Below the pieces are notes generated by a model, which saw only the letters and a program-made list of their open reading frames with translations, was not told where the DNA came from and ran no database searches. Made by a program: the position numbers and the translations under genes. Source: Cotesia glomerata (lineage: Eukaryota; Arthropoda; Insecta; Hymenoptera; Braconidae). Taken from it: a DNA stretch of 64,000 nt. Each line of letters starts with the position of its first letter. The first letter of the stretch is position 1. The stretch spans positions 17,850,688 to 17,914,687 of the forward strand of contig NC_058164.1 of NCBI RefSeq assembly GCF_020080835.1, given 5' to 3'. Positions 55,577 through 64,000 of the stretch are shown piece after piece.

Positions 55577-58551
55577 GAATACTGCAGCTAAACATCAATC
55601 ACTGTGAAGCGGCACATGATTTGCTCATGCAGACAGTACGTGAACAGAAGCTTGACCTTGTGCTTATATCGGAACCGTATAAACACCTCGGCGGCCAACC
55701 ATGGGAAACTGACTGCACCAAAAAAGCTGTCATATGGTCCTGTCGCAAGCTCCCCTTCCAGAGTGTCGTTAACAATGGCAGCGCCGGCTTTGTAGCAGCA
55801 TCGGTAGATGGCATCCGCTTTTACAGCTGCTACACACCACCTAGCCTCACTATTGTTGAATTCATGGACTTTCTGGATCGACTGACGGAGGACGCGAAGC
55901 AGTACTACCCAGTGGCAATAGCTGGAGACTTCAACGCCTGGGCAGTGGAATGGGGCAGCAAACACACCAACGCTCGAGGTAAAGAACTACTGGAAGCTTT
56001 TTCTACGTTAGATGTAGTATTGTTAAACAGCGGCGATGCGCCGACGTACACTAAAGGAGACGCAAGTTCTATTGTGGATCTTACTTTTGTCAGCAGCAGC
56101 CTCATCAGAGGAAACTACGACTGGAAGGTGATGGAGATCTACACGGCCAGCGATCACAATGCGATTCTCTGGGAAGTATCAAAGGACCAGAATCCGAGAA
56201 GACCGGCTAAGAAACTTGACATCGTTGGGTGGAAGGTGAAATCCTTTGACCCAGGTGCTCTAGTAGCTGCCCTAAATAGTGAACCGCTTACTACTAGATC
56301 TGCAGAAGAAATGACCAAGGACTTGATGAAGAGAGTGACCCAGGCTTGCGACACCTGCATGCCTCGTAAACGGGGCATGAACCAAAGACCTTCGGTGCAC
56401 TGGTGGAACGAACACATCAGCTTCCTACGGAAAGAGTGTCTCAAGAAAAGAAGAATATCTCAGCGTGGTTATCGGCGGCCTGACTCAGCGGAACTAGTCG
56501 CAGAATACAAGAAAGCTCGTCGAGACTTAAACAAAGCCATCATGGATAGCAAGAAGAACTGCTGGAAAGAGCCAATCAACGAGGTGGAGAAAGACTTGTG
56601 GGGCAGACCTTACAAGGTAGTCATGGCAAACTTGAAATACCAGCCAATGCCGTCTCCTACGTGTCCTCAACTCCTACAGAAGATCGTGACTGCACTGTTT
56701 CCACGACAGCGCGTTTTCAACTACCTGTTGACACAAGACGAACTGAATGATATCCCACCTGTGACGAAAGAAGAACTGATGGAAGCTTGTAACCGCGTCG
56801 GGAATAATAAAGCGCCGGGATTGGACGGAATCCCTAATATTGCCTTGAAAACATCTATTAAAGCAGCGCCAGCGTTATTCCTCGATGTCTACAACATCTG
56901 CTTGAAGGAAGGGATTTTTCCTCGGAAGTGGAAACAACAACGGCTGGTACTACTTCCTAAAGGAAAAAAGCCACCGGAAGAACCGTCATCTTATCGTCCA
57001 CTCTGCATGTTGGATACAGCCGGTAAGATACTCGAACGTATAATCCACCAAAGGATAGAAGCAGTTGTCGATCCACTATTAGCAGACAATCAGTACGGAT
57101 TTCGAAAAGGACGATCAACCCTGGACGCAATCAACCTGGTTGTCGGTATAGCCAAAGACGCAATCGCCGGTACCAGATGGAAGGGTGGAACGAAGAAATA
57201 TTGTCTGGTGGCAACCCTAGACATCAAAAATGCCTTCAACTCCGCCAACTGGGATCGCATCATGCAGGCTCTTCAAGAGATGAACGTACCAGGATATCTA
57301 CGAAGGATAGTCGCTAGCTACTTCACGAATAGAGTCCTTAGATATGACACGAAGAATGGTCCAAAGGAGTATGATGTTACTGGAGGCGTCCCGCAGGGTT
57401 CTGTTCTCGGTCCACTTCTCTGGAATATCATGTACAACGGATTGCTGAGACTGAAACTACCAAGAAATGTCAAACTGGTAGCGTACGCGGACGACGTAGC
57501 CGTAGTAATCGTCGCCAAGCATATTGATGAGATAAATCATATGTTCACGATCACCTTTGAGCGAATTAACCAGTGGATGGACACAGTAAACCTACAACTG
57601 GCTAAACAGAAGACCGAGGCTGTACTTATCACTAGCAGAAAAGTGGTGGAAACGATCAATTTAAACGTCGGAGACCAAGAAATCACATCCCAACCATTCA
57701 TTCGATATCTGGGAGTGATGCTCGATTCCCGACTTAACTTCAAACAACAAGTTGAACACGTGACCGCCAAAGCATCAGCAGTAGTGGCTAACCTAGTACG
57801 ATTGATGCCCAACATCGGTGGCCCGAAGCAGACAAGGAGGTTATTGCTATCATCAGTAGTTACATCGGTCCTCACGTATGGGATATCCATTTGGTCCGAC
57901 GCACTTGAGACCCAAGAATCATGGAGGAAAGCATGTCCGGTTTACCGACTGAGCGCGCTAAGAGTAGCCAGCGCCTTTCAAACAATATCAGAGGAAGCAG
58001 TGTGCGTCATTTCTGGAACTCTGCCGCTTAGAGTCTTAGCTAAAGAAAGACGGGCCCTTTACCATCGAAAGAGGTCAACTACACTGAGCGCTGAAGAACT
58101 AAGAATAGAAGAACGGCAGCACAGCATCTCGCGATGGCAACTTGAGTGGGACGCCGCAGCAAAAGGAAGATGGACACACCGCCTCATACCAAAGATCGAC
58201 GTTTGGCTGAGCCGAAACCATGGTGAAGTCAACTATTACCTAACGCAGATGTTGTCAGGACATGGGTGCTTTCGAGAGTATCTGCACCGCTTTAAGCACG
58301 ACGATTCTCCGGAGTGCCCGTCTTGTCCAGGGGTTATTGAGGACGCAAGGCACGTTTTCTTTGTGTGTCCACGTTTCGATCCTCAGCGTGAGGAGTTAGA
58401 GAGGATCCTGAACTGGAGAATCCAACCAGAGACAATAGTAGATGCAATGTTGTCGAATCAAACTGCTTGGAACGCTACAAGCACTTTTGCCACAGAAGTG
58501 CTTACAGAGCTGCGTTCCATTGAAAGAAAAAGAGCAAATGACAGAAACTAG
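55573..58551 (+). CDS. LINE ORF2: apurinic-type endonuclease, reverse transcriptase (copy B)
   Basis: An intact 992-codon frame. Residues 1-225 form the endonuclease that would nick the AC-repeat target: NIN at 8-10, E34 in SEPY, GDFNAW at 118-123 and the S193-D194-H195 triad end. The reverse transcriptase follows (about 430-740): NNKAPGLDGIPN, LLPKGKKPPEEPSSYRPLCM, NQYGFRKGRST, TGGVPQGSVLGPLLWN and the catalytic YADD at 638-641. The C-terminal domain has a C915-x2-C918-x8-H927-x4-C932 knuckle used for RNA/DNA binding. Translation probably reinitiates at the ATGA overlap with ORF1. All catalytic residues known for the family are in place, so this could be an active or very recently active source of ORF2 protein. 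Confidence 0.92.
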   Translation: MRILQLNINHCEAAHDLLMQTVREQKLDLVLISEPYKHLGGQPWETDCTKKAVIWSCRKLPFQSVVNNGSAGFVAASVDGIRFYSCYTPPSLTIVEFMDFLDRLTEDAKQYYPVAIAGDFNAWAVEWGSKHTNARGKELLEAFSTLDVVLLNSGDAPTYTKGDASSIVDLTFVSSSLIRGNYDWKVMEIYTASDHNAILWEVSKDQNPRRPAKKLDIVGWKVKSFDPGALVAALNSEPLTTRSAEEMTKDLMKRVTQACDTCMPRKRGMNQRPSVHWWNEHISFLRKECLKKRRISQRGYRRPDSAELVAEYKKARRDLNKAIMDSKKNCWKEPINEVEKDLWGRPYKVVMANLKYQPMPSPTCPQLLQKIVTALFPRQRVFNYLLTQDELNDIPPVTKEELMEACNRVGNNKAPGLDGIPNIALKTSIKAAPALFLDVYNICLKEGIFPRKWKQQRLVLLPKGKKPPEEPSSYRPLCMLDTAGKILERIIHQRIEAVVDPLLADNQYGFRKGRSTLDAINLVVGIAKDAIAGTRWKGGTKKYCLVATLDIKNAFNSANWDRIMQALQEMNVPGYLRRIVASYFTNRVLRYDTKNGPKEYDVTGGVPQGSVLGPLLWNIMYNGLLRLKLPRNVKLVAYADDVAVVIVAKHIDEINHMFTITFERINQWMDTVNLQLAKQKTEAVLITSRKVVETINLNVGDQEITSQPFIRYLGVMLDSRLNFKQQVEHVTAKASAVVANLVRLMPNIGGPKQTRRLLLSSVVTSVLTYGISIWSDALETQESWRKACPVYRLSALRVASAFQTISEEAVCVISGTLPLRVLAKERRALYHRKRSTTLSAEELRIEERQHSISRWQLEWDAAAKGRWTHRLIPKIDVWLSRNHGEVNYYLTQMLSGHGCFREYLHRFKHDDSPECPSCPGVIEDARHVFFVCPRFDPQREELERILNWRIQPETIVDAMLSNQTAWNATSTFATEVLTELRSIERKRANDRN

Positions 58552-58793
58552 AAGGAAGGAAAAATAACACCTTAGCCACCAGAAGGAATAGCGGTAGCTG
58601 GATCCTCCCCTCACGAAGTAATGCCTGACGGCGGTTTCCATGAGGGATTAGAGGAAAGAAGAAAAGGGGTTTAGGGTTTAGTGGGTAGGGGCGTTAGGGT
58701 CGAGTTTTAGTATGACACTGCGTCGAGTCGCCACATATCCAGGCCAAACAACTATGCCTGGAATCCGTAAGAAGGATTCCCCCCCCTAAGATA
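58552..58793 (+). other. LINE 3' untranslated region with stem-loop (copy B)
   Basis: Conserved in all three copies, with TGACGGCGGTTTCCATGAGG, GGGGTTTAGGGTTTAGTGGG and the GGAATCC/GGATTCC hairpin at 58760-58780 followed by a C-run. Cross-copy conservation of this non-coding stretch suggests it is read by the reverse transcriptase. Confidence 0.75.
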
Positions 58794-58801
58794 AAAAAAA
58801 A

Positions 58802-58819
<18 letters not shown>

Positions 58820-58832
<13 letters not shown>

Positions 58833-59005
58833 CACACACATACATACAGACATAGTGACAACATCGCGGAGGTGGTCAAGGAAGCTTCCTGTGACCTTCA
58901 AACGTCGAGATCTGATGAAAACTCGATTTTTGCAAAACGGGGTAAAAACAATAACTTCCCGATTTTTGAAAATCTGAGATTTTTAGCGGGAAGTTAAAAA
59001 GGAAA
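58820..59005. repeat. (CA)n and second half of the split family A repeat
   Basis: Ten CA units, then GTCGAGATCTGATGAAAACT and CGGGAAGTTAAAAAGG. It pairs with 52650-53425 across the LINE insertions. Confidence 0.7.
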
Positions 59006-59098
59006 AATTTTAATTTATTATATATAAGCGATTTATTTCAACTTAAAATCAAGGAAAATATAAATTACATTACGAAAATACATTTTTTTAGGCTTTAT

Positions 59099-60689
59099 TT
59101 ATATAAATTGACTTTTATTGCAATTAGGATATTTTTCTCGATGTTCTTTGACAACTTGCAACAAATATTGAAATTGCTCTTCATTCTTAGTCAAACATTG
59201 GTTGTATTCGGTTATTAATGCCACTCCTCGCTCTGCAACGTCATTTACAACTTTTAATTGTTTAAAATAATTTTGATTTTCTCGATAACTGTCATCAGAA
59301 GACCACAATTCAATGTCAAGATCTAGAAAATCGTATGTAATTCAAATATTTTAAACAGATTCAAAGATTTTTGAGAAACAAAGTCACTCAAGTCTTTCTG
59401 CATTATCAAGTTTAGGTTGTTTTGATCAATTATAAATTTTTTAGCTTTAGGATTCATAGCTTCACGAGTTTTTACAGCTTTGACAATTTTTTTTTTCATT
59501 TCAAGTGGAACGGTTTCATCGAACAATGATAAAATGGCAAGTTCATCATTTAAATACCACAAATGAAGAGTCATTTTGTGGCAAGTCGCGGAAGATATTG
59601 AAGCATTTATTTCTTTGTACTCAATAAGTTTTTTTAAGAATTCTAAATCATGGTTAGCAGCTGTAGTCGCAGAAGTCGTTGAAAACCAAGCATTTAAATA
59701 AACCATGACTATAAAAATACAAATTTGCCGCAGACTATTCAATTCTTTGGGAGTCAGTACAAATTCATTTCTAAAAATGAATATTTTTAAGCAATAAATG
59801 GCCTTCGCCATCCATCTCGCATGATGTACTGCACCAGGGTATTTAAAATAAACTTGATCTTGAGGCATTTCTCCGAGAAAAACAAGTGACAGTTCCAGGA
59901 ACTCTTTGTAATCATCTCGTGCTTGTTTTAACTAGCAAAAAAAAATCAGTCAAATTTACATAACGAATTGATAATTTTATCTTATATTTATAAATTTTAC
60001 TTAACCATAGTTGCAAACATTTTTTAATGAAACTAGATATTTCATTTTTTTTATTTGAAAGAGTATCAGCGACAATAGTATCTTCAATACCAGCTTTATA
60101 TTTGGTCTTATCTATTTTGTCCCATTCTTTTTTAAATCGTCCGAATATTGGTACGTTTGGTCCTGACGATACCGGCCAATATACTTCAAACGCACTTCGT
60201 AAAGTGATTTCATAGATATGATGGCGACATGGTAAGTAAATTAATTCTCTTTCCAGAGCTTTTTCAATTTCAACACATGTTCCACGGTGAATACCTGTAT
60301 AGTAAAAGTAAAAAGTTATCTTTAAAATTGGTAAACTGTAGTAGTTTAAAATTAAAGAAGAAATTAATGAAAAAGTCAAAATACTTTCTTGCTGAATCCA
60401 AAAGTATTAGTCTGGTGATTTTTTCCGTTTCAGGTTTTTTGTTATTTTTAACCATTTATCGTGACATCGTAGAATTTTTTTCACTGAATTTTCATAACTA
60501 CAAGTAGGAATTTCATTATTTTTCCATAATTTTACAACTTGATCTACTGTATTTTTAGCACTCTGTTTTACTGAATACTTGAGAACGAAGCTGATAAAAA
60601 AATACACACATAACCTCTTTCAGCGTTGGTAACTTGAGTTCAAGAATTTTTGGCATAGGTATACCAATTAAAGGTATTTCCTTACTCAT
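59099..60689 (-). pseudogene. Transposase-like protein of TTAGGGTG element, broken
   Basis: From ATG 60689 the frame reads MSKEIPLIGIPMPKILELKL, slips at a T7 run near 60595-60601, and continues with VDQVVKLWKNNEIPT and CHDKWLKITKNLKRKKS, the N-terminal block shared with transposon B. A TATACAG acceptor near 60300 opens the next exon: GTCVEIEKALERELIYLPCRHH, whose C-x2-H pattern resembles the C/D(2)H signature of hAT/P-type RNase-H transposases, then VSSGPNVPIFGRFKKEWDKI. A third exon after TTTTTGCTAG carries DDYKEFLELSLVFLGEMPQD, HHARWMAKAIY and LHLWYLNDELAILSLFDE. After another slip near 59320 the end reads VVNDVAERGVALITEYNQ. A middle section with the first catalytic Asp is missing. The family is common in arthropods as uncharacterised proteins; I cannot name its superfamily. 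Confidence 0.75.
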
Positions 60690-61674
60690 TGTAGATGTGT
60701 AAAAAATAAATAACAATTAAATTAAATAATATATAACAGTTAGCTATTATTTGATTATCACTACTAGAAGACTTTATTCAGGAACTCTAAAAATTATGTA
60801 CGCAATGTAGAAATGTACATAACAGCATAGAGAAACAATCGTAGATGGCGCTAGTACGATAAGTTGATCAACAGAACTACCAATGTTTAAAATAAAATGC
60901 TCAGATTAACCGAAAAAATATATTTAATTAATGATTTTATGGGGAAAAAATTTAAAATAAAATTTTTAATAAACCAGTTAAAAATAGCAAGTCGTGATTT
61001 TAAAGGCAAATTAAATAAAAAAAAATCTATAATAAAAGTTGATTGGAAAATATTATATACTTGGAAACAAATTAAATACAAAGAAAATACTTTAATTTTA
61101 TTAACATAAGCTAAAATTCTCGTAACAATTTCAAAAAGTCATGAATTTAATAGATAAATTTGAAAAAGTTATTAAAAAATTATTGAAATCAGAAAGCATT
61201 GGGGTTCGGATACGAATATCTTTTAAACGGTTGGAGTAATCAATTAAACATATCAGACCTTTTTTGTAGAGCGTTAAATTTCCTACAAAAATATTGCATA
61301 TTTATTTGACAATTATTATTTTCCAATGTGGTAGGAAATTAATAAAAAAAAATTTTTTTTTGATAAATTCTTTGAACTTTGATCTCGGATATCTTTGAAA
61401 TGGTCAATGTAATCGCTTATACATATCAGATTTTTTTTGTAGATCATTCAATTTCCTACAAAAATATGTATAAAGATGTGATTAAAAAATTGATTGATAA
61501 TGAGATATGATTTTTTTTTATAAAAGATTAACGAAAAATGTAAAACTGTGATGAGGATAATCTTCCTATCAATATTAAGAGCTCAAATTTGGTGAGAATT
61601 TTCTAGAGGTGCCTGAGAACCAACTTTTCAATTTCGAAAGTTAAAAAAAAAATATTCGATTTTTTTGAATCACC

Positions 61675-61678
<4 letters not shown>

Positions 61679-61760
<82 letters not shown>
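61679..61760. repeat. (TA)n microsatellite, right flank of transposon C
   Basis: About 40 TA units between the CACCCTAA border and the virus-type polymerase gene. The whole upstream region of that gene is therefore transposon and TA repeat. Confidence 0.9.
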
Positions 61761-61763
<3 letters not shown>

Positions 61764-61784
61764 TACCTTAACTATTAATAATCA

Positions 61785-64000
61785 ATGATTATTAATCATG
61801 AAAAAAATTTTTTTTTGCAGAGACAACGATCATCTATAGATCCTTCTAATTATAATGGTACTCCTCTACAATTACCGACCAAGAAAAAGAAACTATTACA
61901 AATTGATGATTTCTGGTTAACATCTTCATTACACTTGTACAATTATCTTAATAATCGTTTCATAATTTTCAATTGTCAATGTTATCACAGACATTATGAT
62001 CCAATCGATTTTTACGAAAATATTTTCATCAAGAAACAATCATATTTTGCTTGTATCGTTTCTAATGATGACAGCCGTATACGACATATGTGTTTTCCAA
62101 TTATGCTTGGCTCGATGATTGATTTACACTTACGACCCCAACATGAATTAGATCCTGATGTATTTGGATGTTTCATCATTAATGGTTCATTAAAAATTTT
62201 ACCGAATTTTCAAACAAATAATTTAAATTCTATACATATTTATAGTTATAAAGATGAACGTTGTGTTCGTTGGGTTGTAAAAACCAGTAGTAATACATGT
62301 CGTCTGTACTACTCTACAGCAAAATCAGAACAAGTTTTATGTGAGTTCACTGATAGTACAAACTTAAATAACACTTCAACTGATGATGATTGTTTCTTTT
62401 CATTTTTAGAGTTTGATAAAAATGATCGAAATGACAACTCCCGTAAAAAAAATCCTGATGATTCGAACAAAGACAATGAAAATTGGATTAACTTCATTAA
62501 CCATGTTAATCCTTATAATTGTAATGATACAACAGTAGAAACATACATCGACGTATTTCAATTATTGTTGAAAGACTATCCGCAAATAGATGACTTAGCG
62601 AATAAAACTATTATAACAGCTCCTATGATCCTTTATCGAGTTGTGACTATGACTAAGCATACGAAATTAAAACAAATTTTCGAGAGTGGTAATCTTTTTT
62701 ACGTTTTATCAAAGAAAAAACACATGACATTAATTAAAGATTTTGCGAACATGTATTTGAATATTGAAGGTCAAAAGCATGATAAAATTCGATATACTTT
62801 AGATTTGACAAAGCGGTCAATTAACCGGCAGACAAGGAATAGCAAAGCGTTGCTGTACCCACGCGATGCTGATTACTTTATATGTTACTTAACATGCAAA
62901 GAAATGAAAGATGCAGGTGAGACAATCAGTTTTGCTCATTATGTCACTATCACACTTCCGATCAATGAAAAGTTAATTCAACTAGAGATATTCCAATCTC
63001 ATGAATATGATACTCCAGGTGGCTTACGAATTATTATCAATGGCTTTCTAACTAATTGTTACGTTGAAAACTCTCTGATCTCTTTGGTAAACTTTAAGCG
63101 ACGACTCCCCATGATAACATTTTTTCGCTTAGGTCATCGGTATTTATTCACATATACTAAGGGGTATGTCTTAGTTAAGTACAGCAGTAAGTATAATATA
63201 TTTGTGTCGCCATACGAAGCACAAAATTTGTTTCCTGACTGTTTCGATAATTACTCGCAGTTCAGCCGTTTTGGTTGTTTTGCTCGACAATTATCATCAT
63301 CTATACTAAAAACACCACCTCCAAAATGCACTGTTACAATAAATAATATACGAGGTGCATGTAATGTGTTAAATAGTAGATTTAAAGCCCAAGCTTTTCT
63401 TACATCAATTGGTTACAATAGTGCTATTATTTATCAACGTCATGGAGAAAATGAACTGCTCTCCCTGAATAAAAAATATTCAAGAATATCATTGTGCAAA
63501 AATAACAATAATTCTGATGGTGGTGAAGGAAAATTATTACCTATCGCTAGAGAAAACCATATTGCGTTTGCATGGCTAAAATACGCTGAGAGATGGGATA
63601 TTAAGCCAAATAATCAATCAATACTTGACAATTATTTCAAAGAGTTAGATGCGACGATACTTAAGTCCCCGCAATCAGCCATACCCCGCGACGGAAGTGA
63701 GTTTTTTGGTGTTATTACCAGTATGATTGATCCAAACGCGGATGCCAGCAATGAGTTTTATTTAGAATTCTTAAAATCCATTTTGCCTACTAAATATTTG
63801 TTTATTGATAATCGATTCTCTCTCATTATGAACAATGATGAAAATGAAGTTAATTTGCTTCATCGGGCTACTGTGAAAACGATAGCCAATATACCCGAAT
63901 ACAAGCAACATCTTCGAGTCTTAATCAACAATGACAGTATAGTGATACCTCTGTATAATTATACACCATTAACCATCAGCAGTATTAATGAAATTGATAA
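61785..64000 (+). CDS. Virus-type RNA polymerase second-largest subunit (LEF-8-like), partial at window end
   Basis: The frame is open from ATG 61785 to the window end, 738 codons, with no stop. Residues 104-137 match the lobe/protrusion signature of Rpb2/beta subunits: FPIMLGS at 104-110 and FIINGS at 130-135. Further on are a DDLANK block like the conserved D-x-x-x-NK of beta subunits, and RNSKALLYPRDADYFICYL with MKDAGE (374-379), which I associate with the LEF-8 subunit of baculovirus/nudivirus-type polymerases. The catalytic C-terminal region lies beyond the window. It is far too diverged for a host Pol I/II/III subunit and has no introns. An alternative start is a splice acceptor at 61808-61820 (T-run then GCAG), joining at 61821. 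No TAAG late-promoter word precedes it. Transposon C ends 107 bases upstream. The long intact frame suggests recent capture or selection for function. Beta-like identity is fairly firm; LEF-8 is probable. Confidence 0.7.
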   Translation, partial: MIINHEKNFFLQRQRSSIDPSNYNGTPLQLPTKKKKLLQIDDFWLTSSLHLYNYLNNRFIIFNCQCYHRHYDPIDFYENIFIKKQSYFACIVSNDDSRIRHMCFPIMLGSMIDLHLRPQHELDPDVFGCFIINGSLKILPNFQTNNLNSIHIYSYKDERCVRWVVKTSSNTCRLYYSTAKSEQVLCEFTDSTNLNNTSTDDDCFFSFLEFDKNDRNDNSRKKNPDDSNKDNENWINFINHVNPYNCNDTTVETYIDVFQLLLKDYPQIDDLANKTIITAPMILYRVVTMTKHTKLKQIFESGNLFYVLSKKKHMTLIKDFANMYLNIEGQKHDKIRYTLDLTKRSINRQTRNSKALLYPRDADYFICYLTCKEMKDAGETISFAHYVTITLPINEKLIQLEIFQSHEYDTPGGLRIIINGFLTNCYVENSLISLVNFKRRLPMITFFRLGHRYLFTYTKGYVLVKYSSKYNIFVSPYEAQNLFPDCFDNYSQFSRFGCFARQLSSSILKTPPPKCTVTINNIRGACNVLNSRFKAQAFLTSIGYNSAIIYQRHGENELLSLNKKYSRISLCKNNNNSDGGEGKLLPIARENHIAFAWLKYAERWDIKPNNQSILDNYFKELDATILKSPQSAIPRDGSEFFGVITSMIDPNADASNEFYLEFLKSILPTKYLFIDNRFSLIMNNDENEVNLLHRATVKTIANIPEYKQHLRVLINNDSIVIPLYNYTPLTISSINEID

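Larger units (their letters stand above)
54581..58819 (+). mobile_element. AC-targeted R1-clade LINE (copy B) with intact ORF2
   Basis: Begins TCGGGGCAGAAGAGATACTG, the same 5' end as copy C, and ends with a hairpin and a poly-A tract (58794-58819) followed by (CA)n. The 5' untranslated region jumps from GACGATTGGTTCC straight into the middle of ORF1: compared with copy C about 800 bases, including the ORF1 N-terminus, are missing. ORF2 is intact. The element could be mobilised by, or supply ORF2 to, other copies. Confidence 0.9.
51899..61678 (-). mobile_element. TTAGGGTG-ended DNA transposon C (9.8 kb with nested insertions)
   Basis: Ends TTAGGGTGATTC...GAATCACCCTAA with inverted arms of about 610 bases (51899-52505 and 61070-61678) and TA runs outside. 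A transposase-like pseudogene lies on the minus strand at 59099-60689. Between the left arm and that gene a family A repeat (52650-53346 and 58840-59005) entered, and its (AC)n run was then hit by two LINEs. The original element was therefore about 3-3.5 kb, similar to transposon B at 27817. Confidence 0.85.

Noticed and set aside
58670..58700. GGGTTTAGGGTTTAG resembles a telomere repeat
   Set aside because: Only two units, within the 3' untranslated region of all three LINE copies.
61785..64000. Host RNA polymerase I, II or III second subunit
   Set aside because: The signatures are recognisable but the sequence between them is far more diverged than any host subunit, and introns are absent.

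Overview
The window is AT-rich eukaryotic DNA with spliceosomal introns, microsatellites and very dense, nested transposable elements. R1-clade LINEs inserted in (AC)n repeats, Helitrons with A|TC...CTRR|T ends, and 2-bp AT, 8-bp and TTAA target duplications point to an insect. A baculovirus/nudivirus-type RNA polymerase gene at the right edge makes a parasitoid wasp plausible; that species guess is inference. No ordinary host gene is recognisable.

Layout. 0-5 kb: nested inverted-repeat elements, including a near-perfect foldback element built from TGATCAGGCCTG-type words and a 5S-rRNA-like fragment. 5-7 kb: an AT-rich tandem array split by an element with a clean 8-bp duplication. 7-13 kb: copies of a dispersed repeat rich in GAGCTC palindromes ('family A') and two copies of a 455-bp MITE (third at 33.5 kb). 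13.3-19.7 kb: a two-gene THAP/DDE plus SWIM/YqaJ transposon (ISL2EU-like) whose nuclease intron holds a 2-kb Helitron. 20-24.7 kb: a dead LINE end, then two TTAA elements back to back, one with an almost intact transposase gene. 27.8-30.6 kb: a 2.8-kb element with ~530-bp inverted ends and a small two-exon gene. 30.9-34 kb: a foldback element containing a 1.55-kb palindrome. 34-37 kb: an intact unidentified 489-codon ORF bracketed by imperfect inverted repeats. 37.6-42.7 kb: a damaged, nearly full-length AC-targeted LINE (minus). 43-51 kb: foldback elements, another Helitron and tRNA-like remnants. 51.9-61.7 kb: a large TTAGGGTG-ended DNA transposon enclosing a family A repeat that in turn holds two AC-targeted LINEs, one with an intact 992-codon ORF2.

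61.8-64 kb: an uninterrupted ORF of at least 738 codons that leaves the window and resembles the second-largest RNA polymerase subunit of large DNA viruses (LEF-8-like). It and the 489-codon ORF are the only long intact reading frames not explained by a recognised transposon family, and deserve attention first.

Interactions: most genes serve their own element's mobility. Insertion order can be read: transposon C, then family A repeat, then LINEs; ISL2EU-like element, then Helitron; tandem array, then 8-bp-duplication element.
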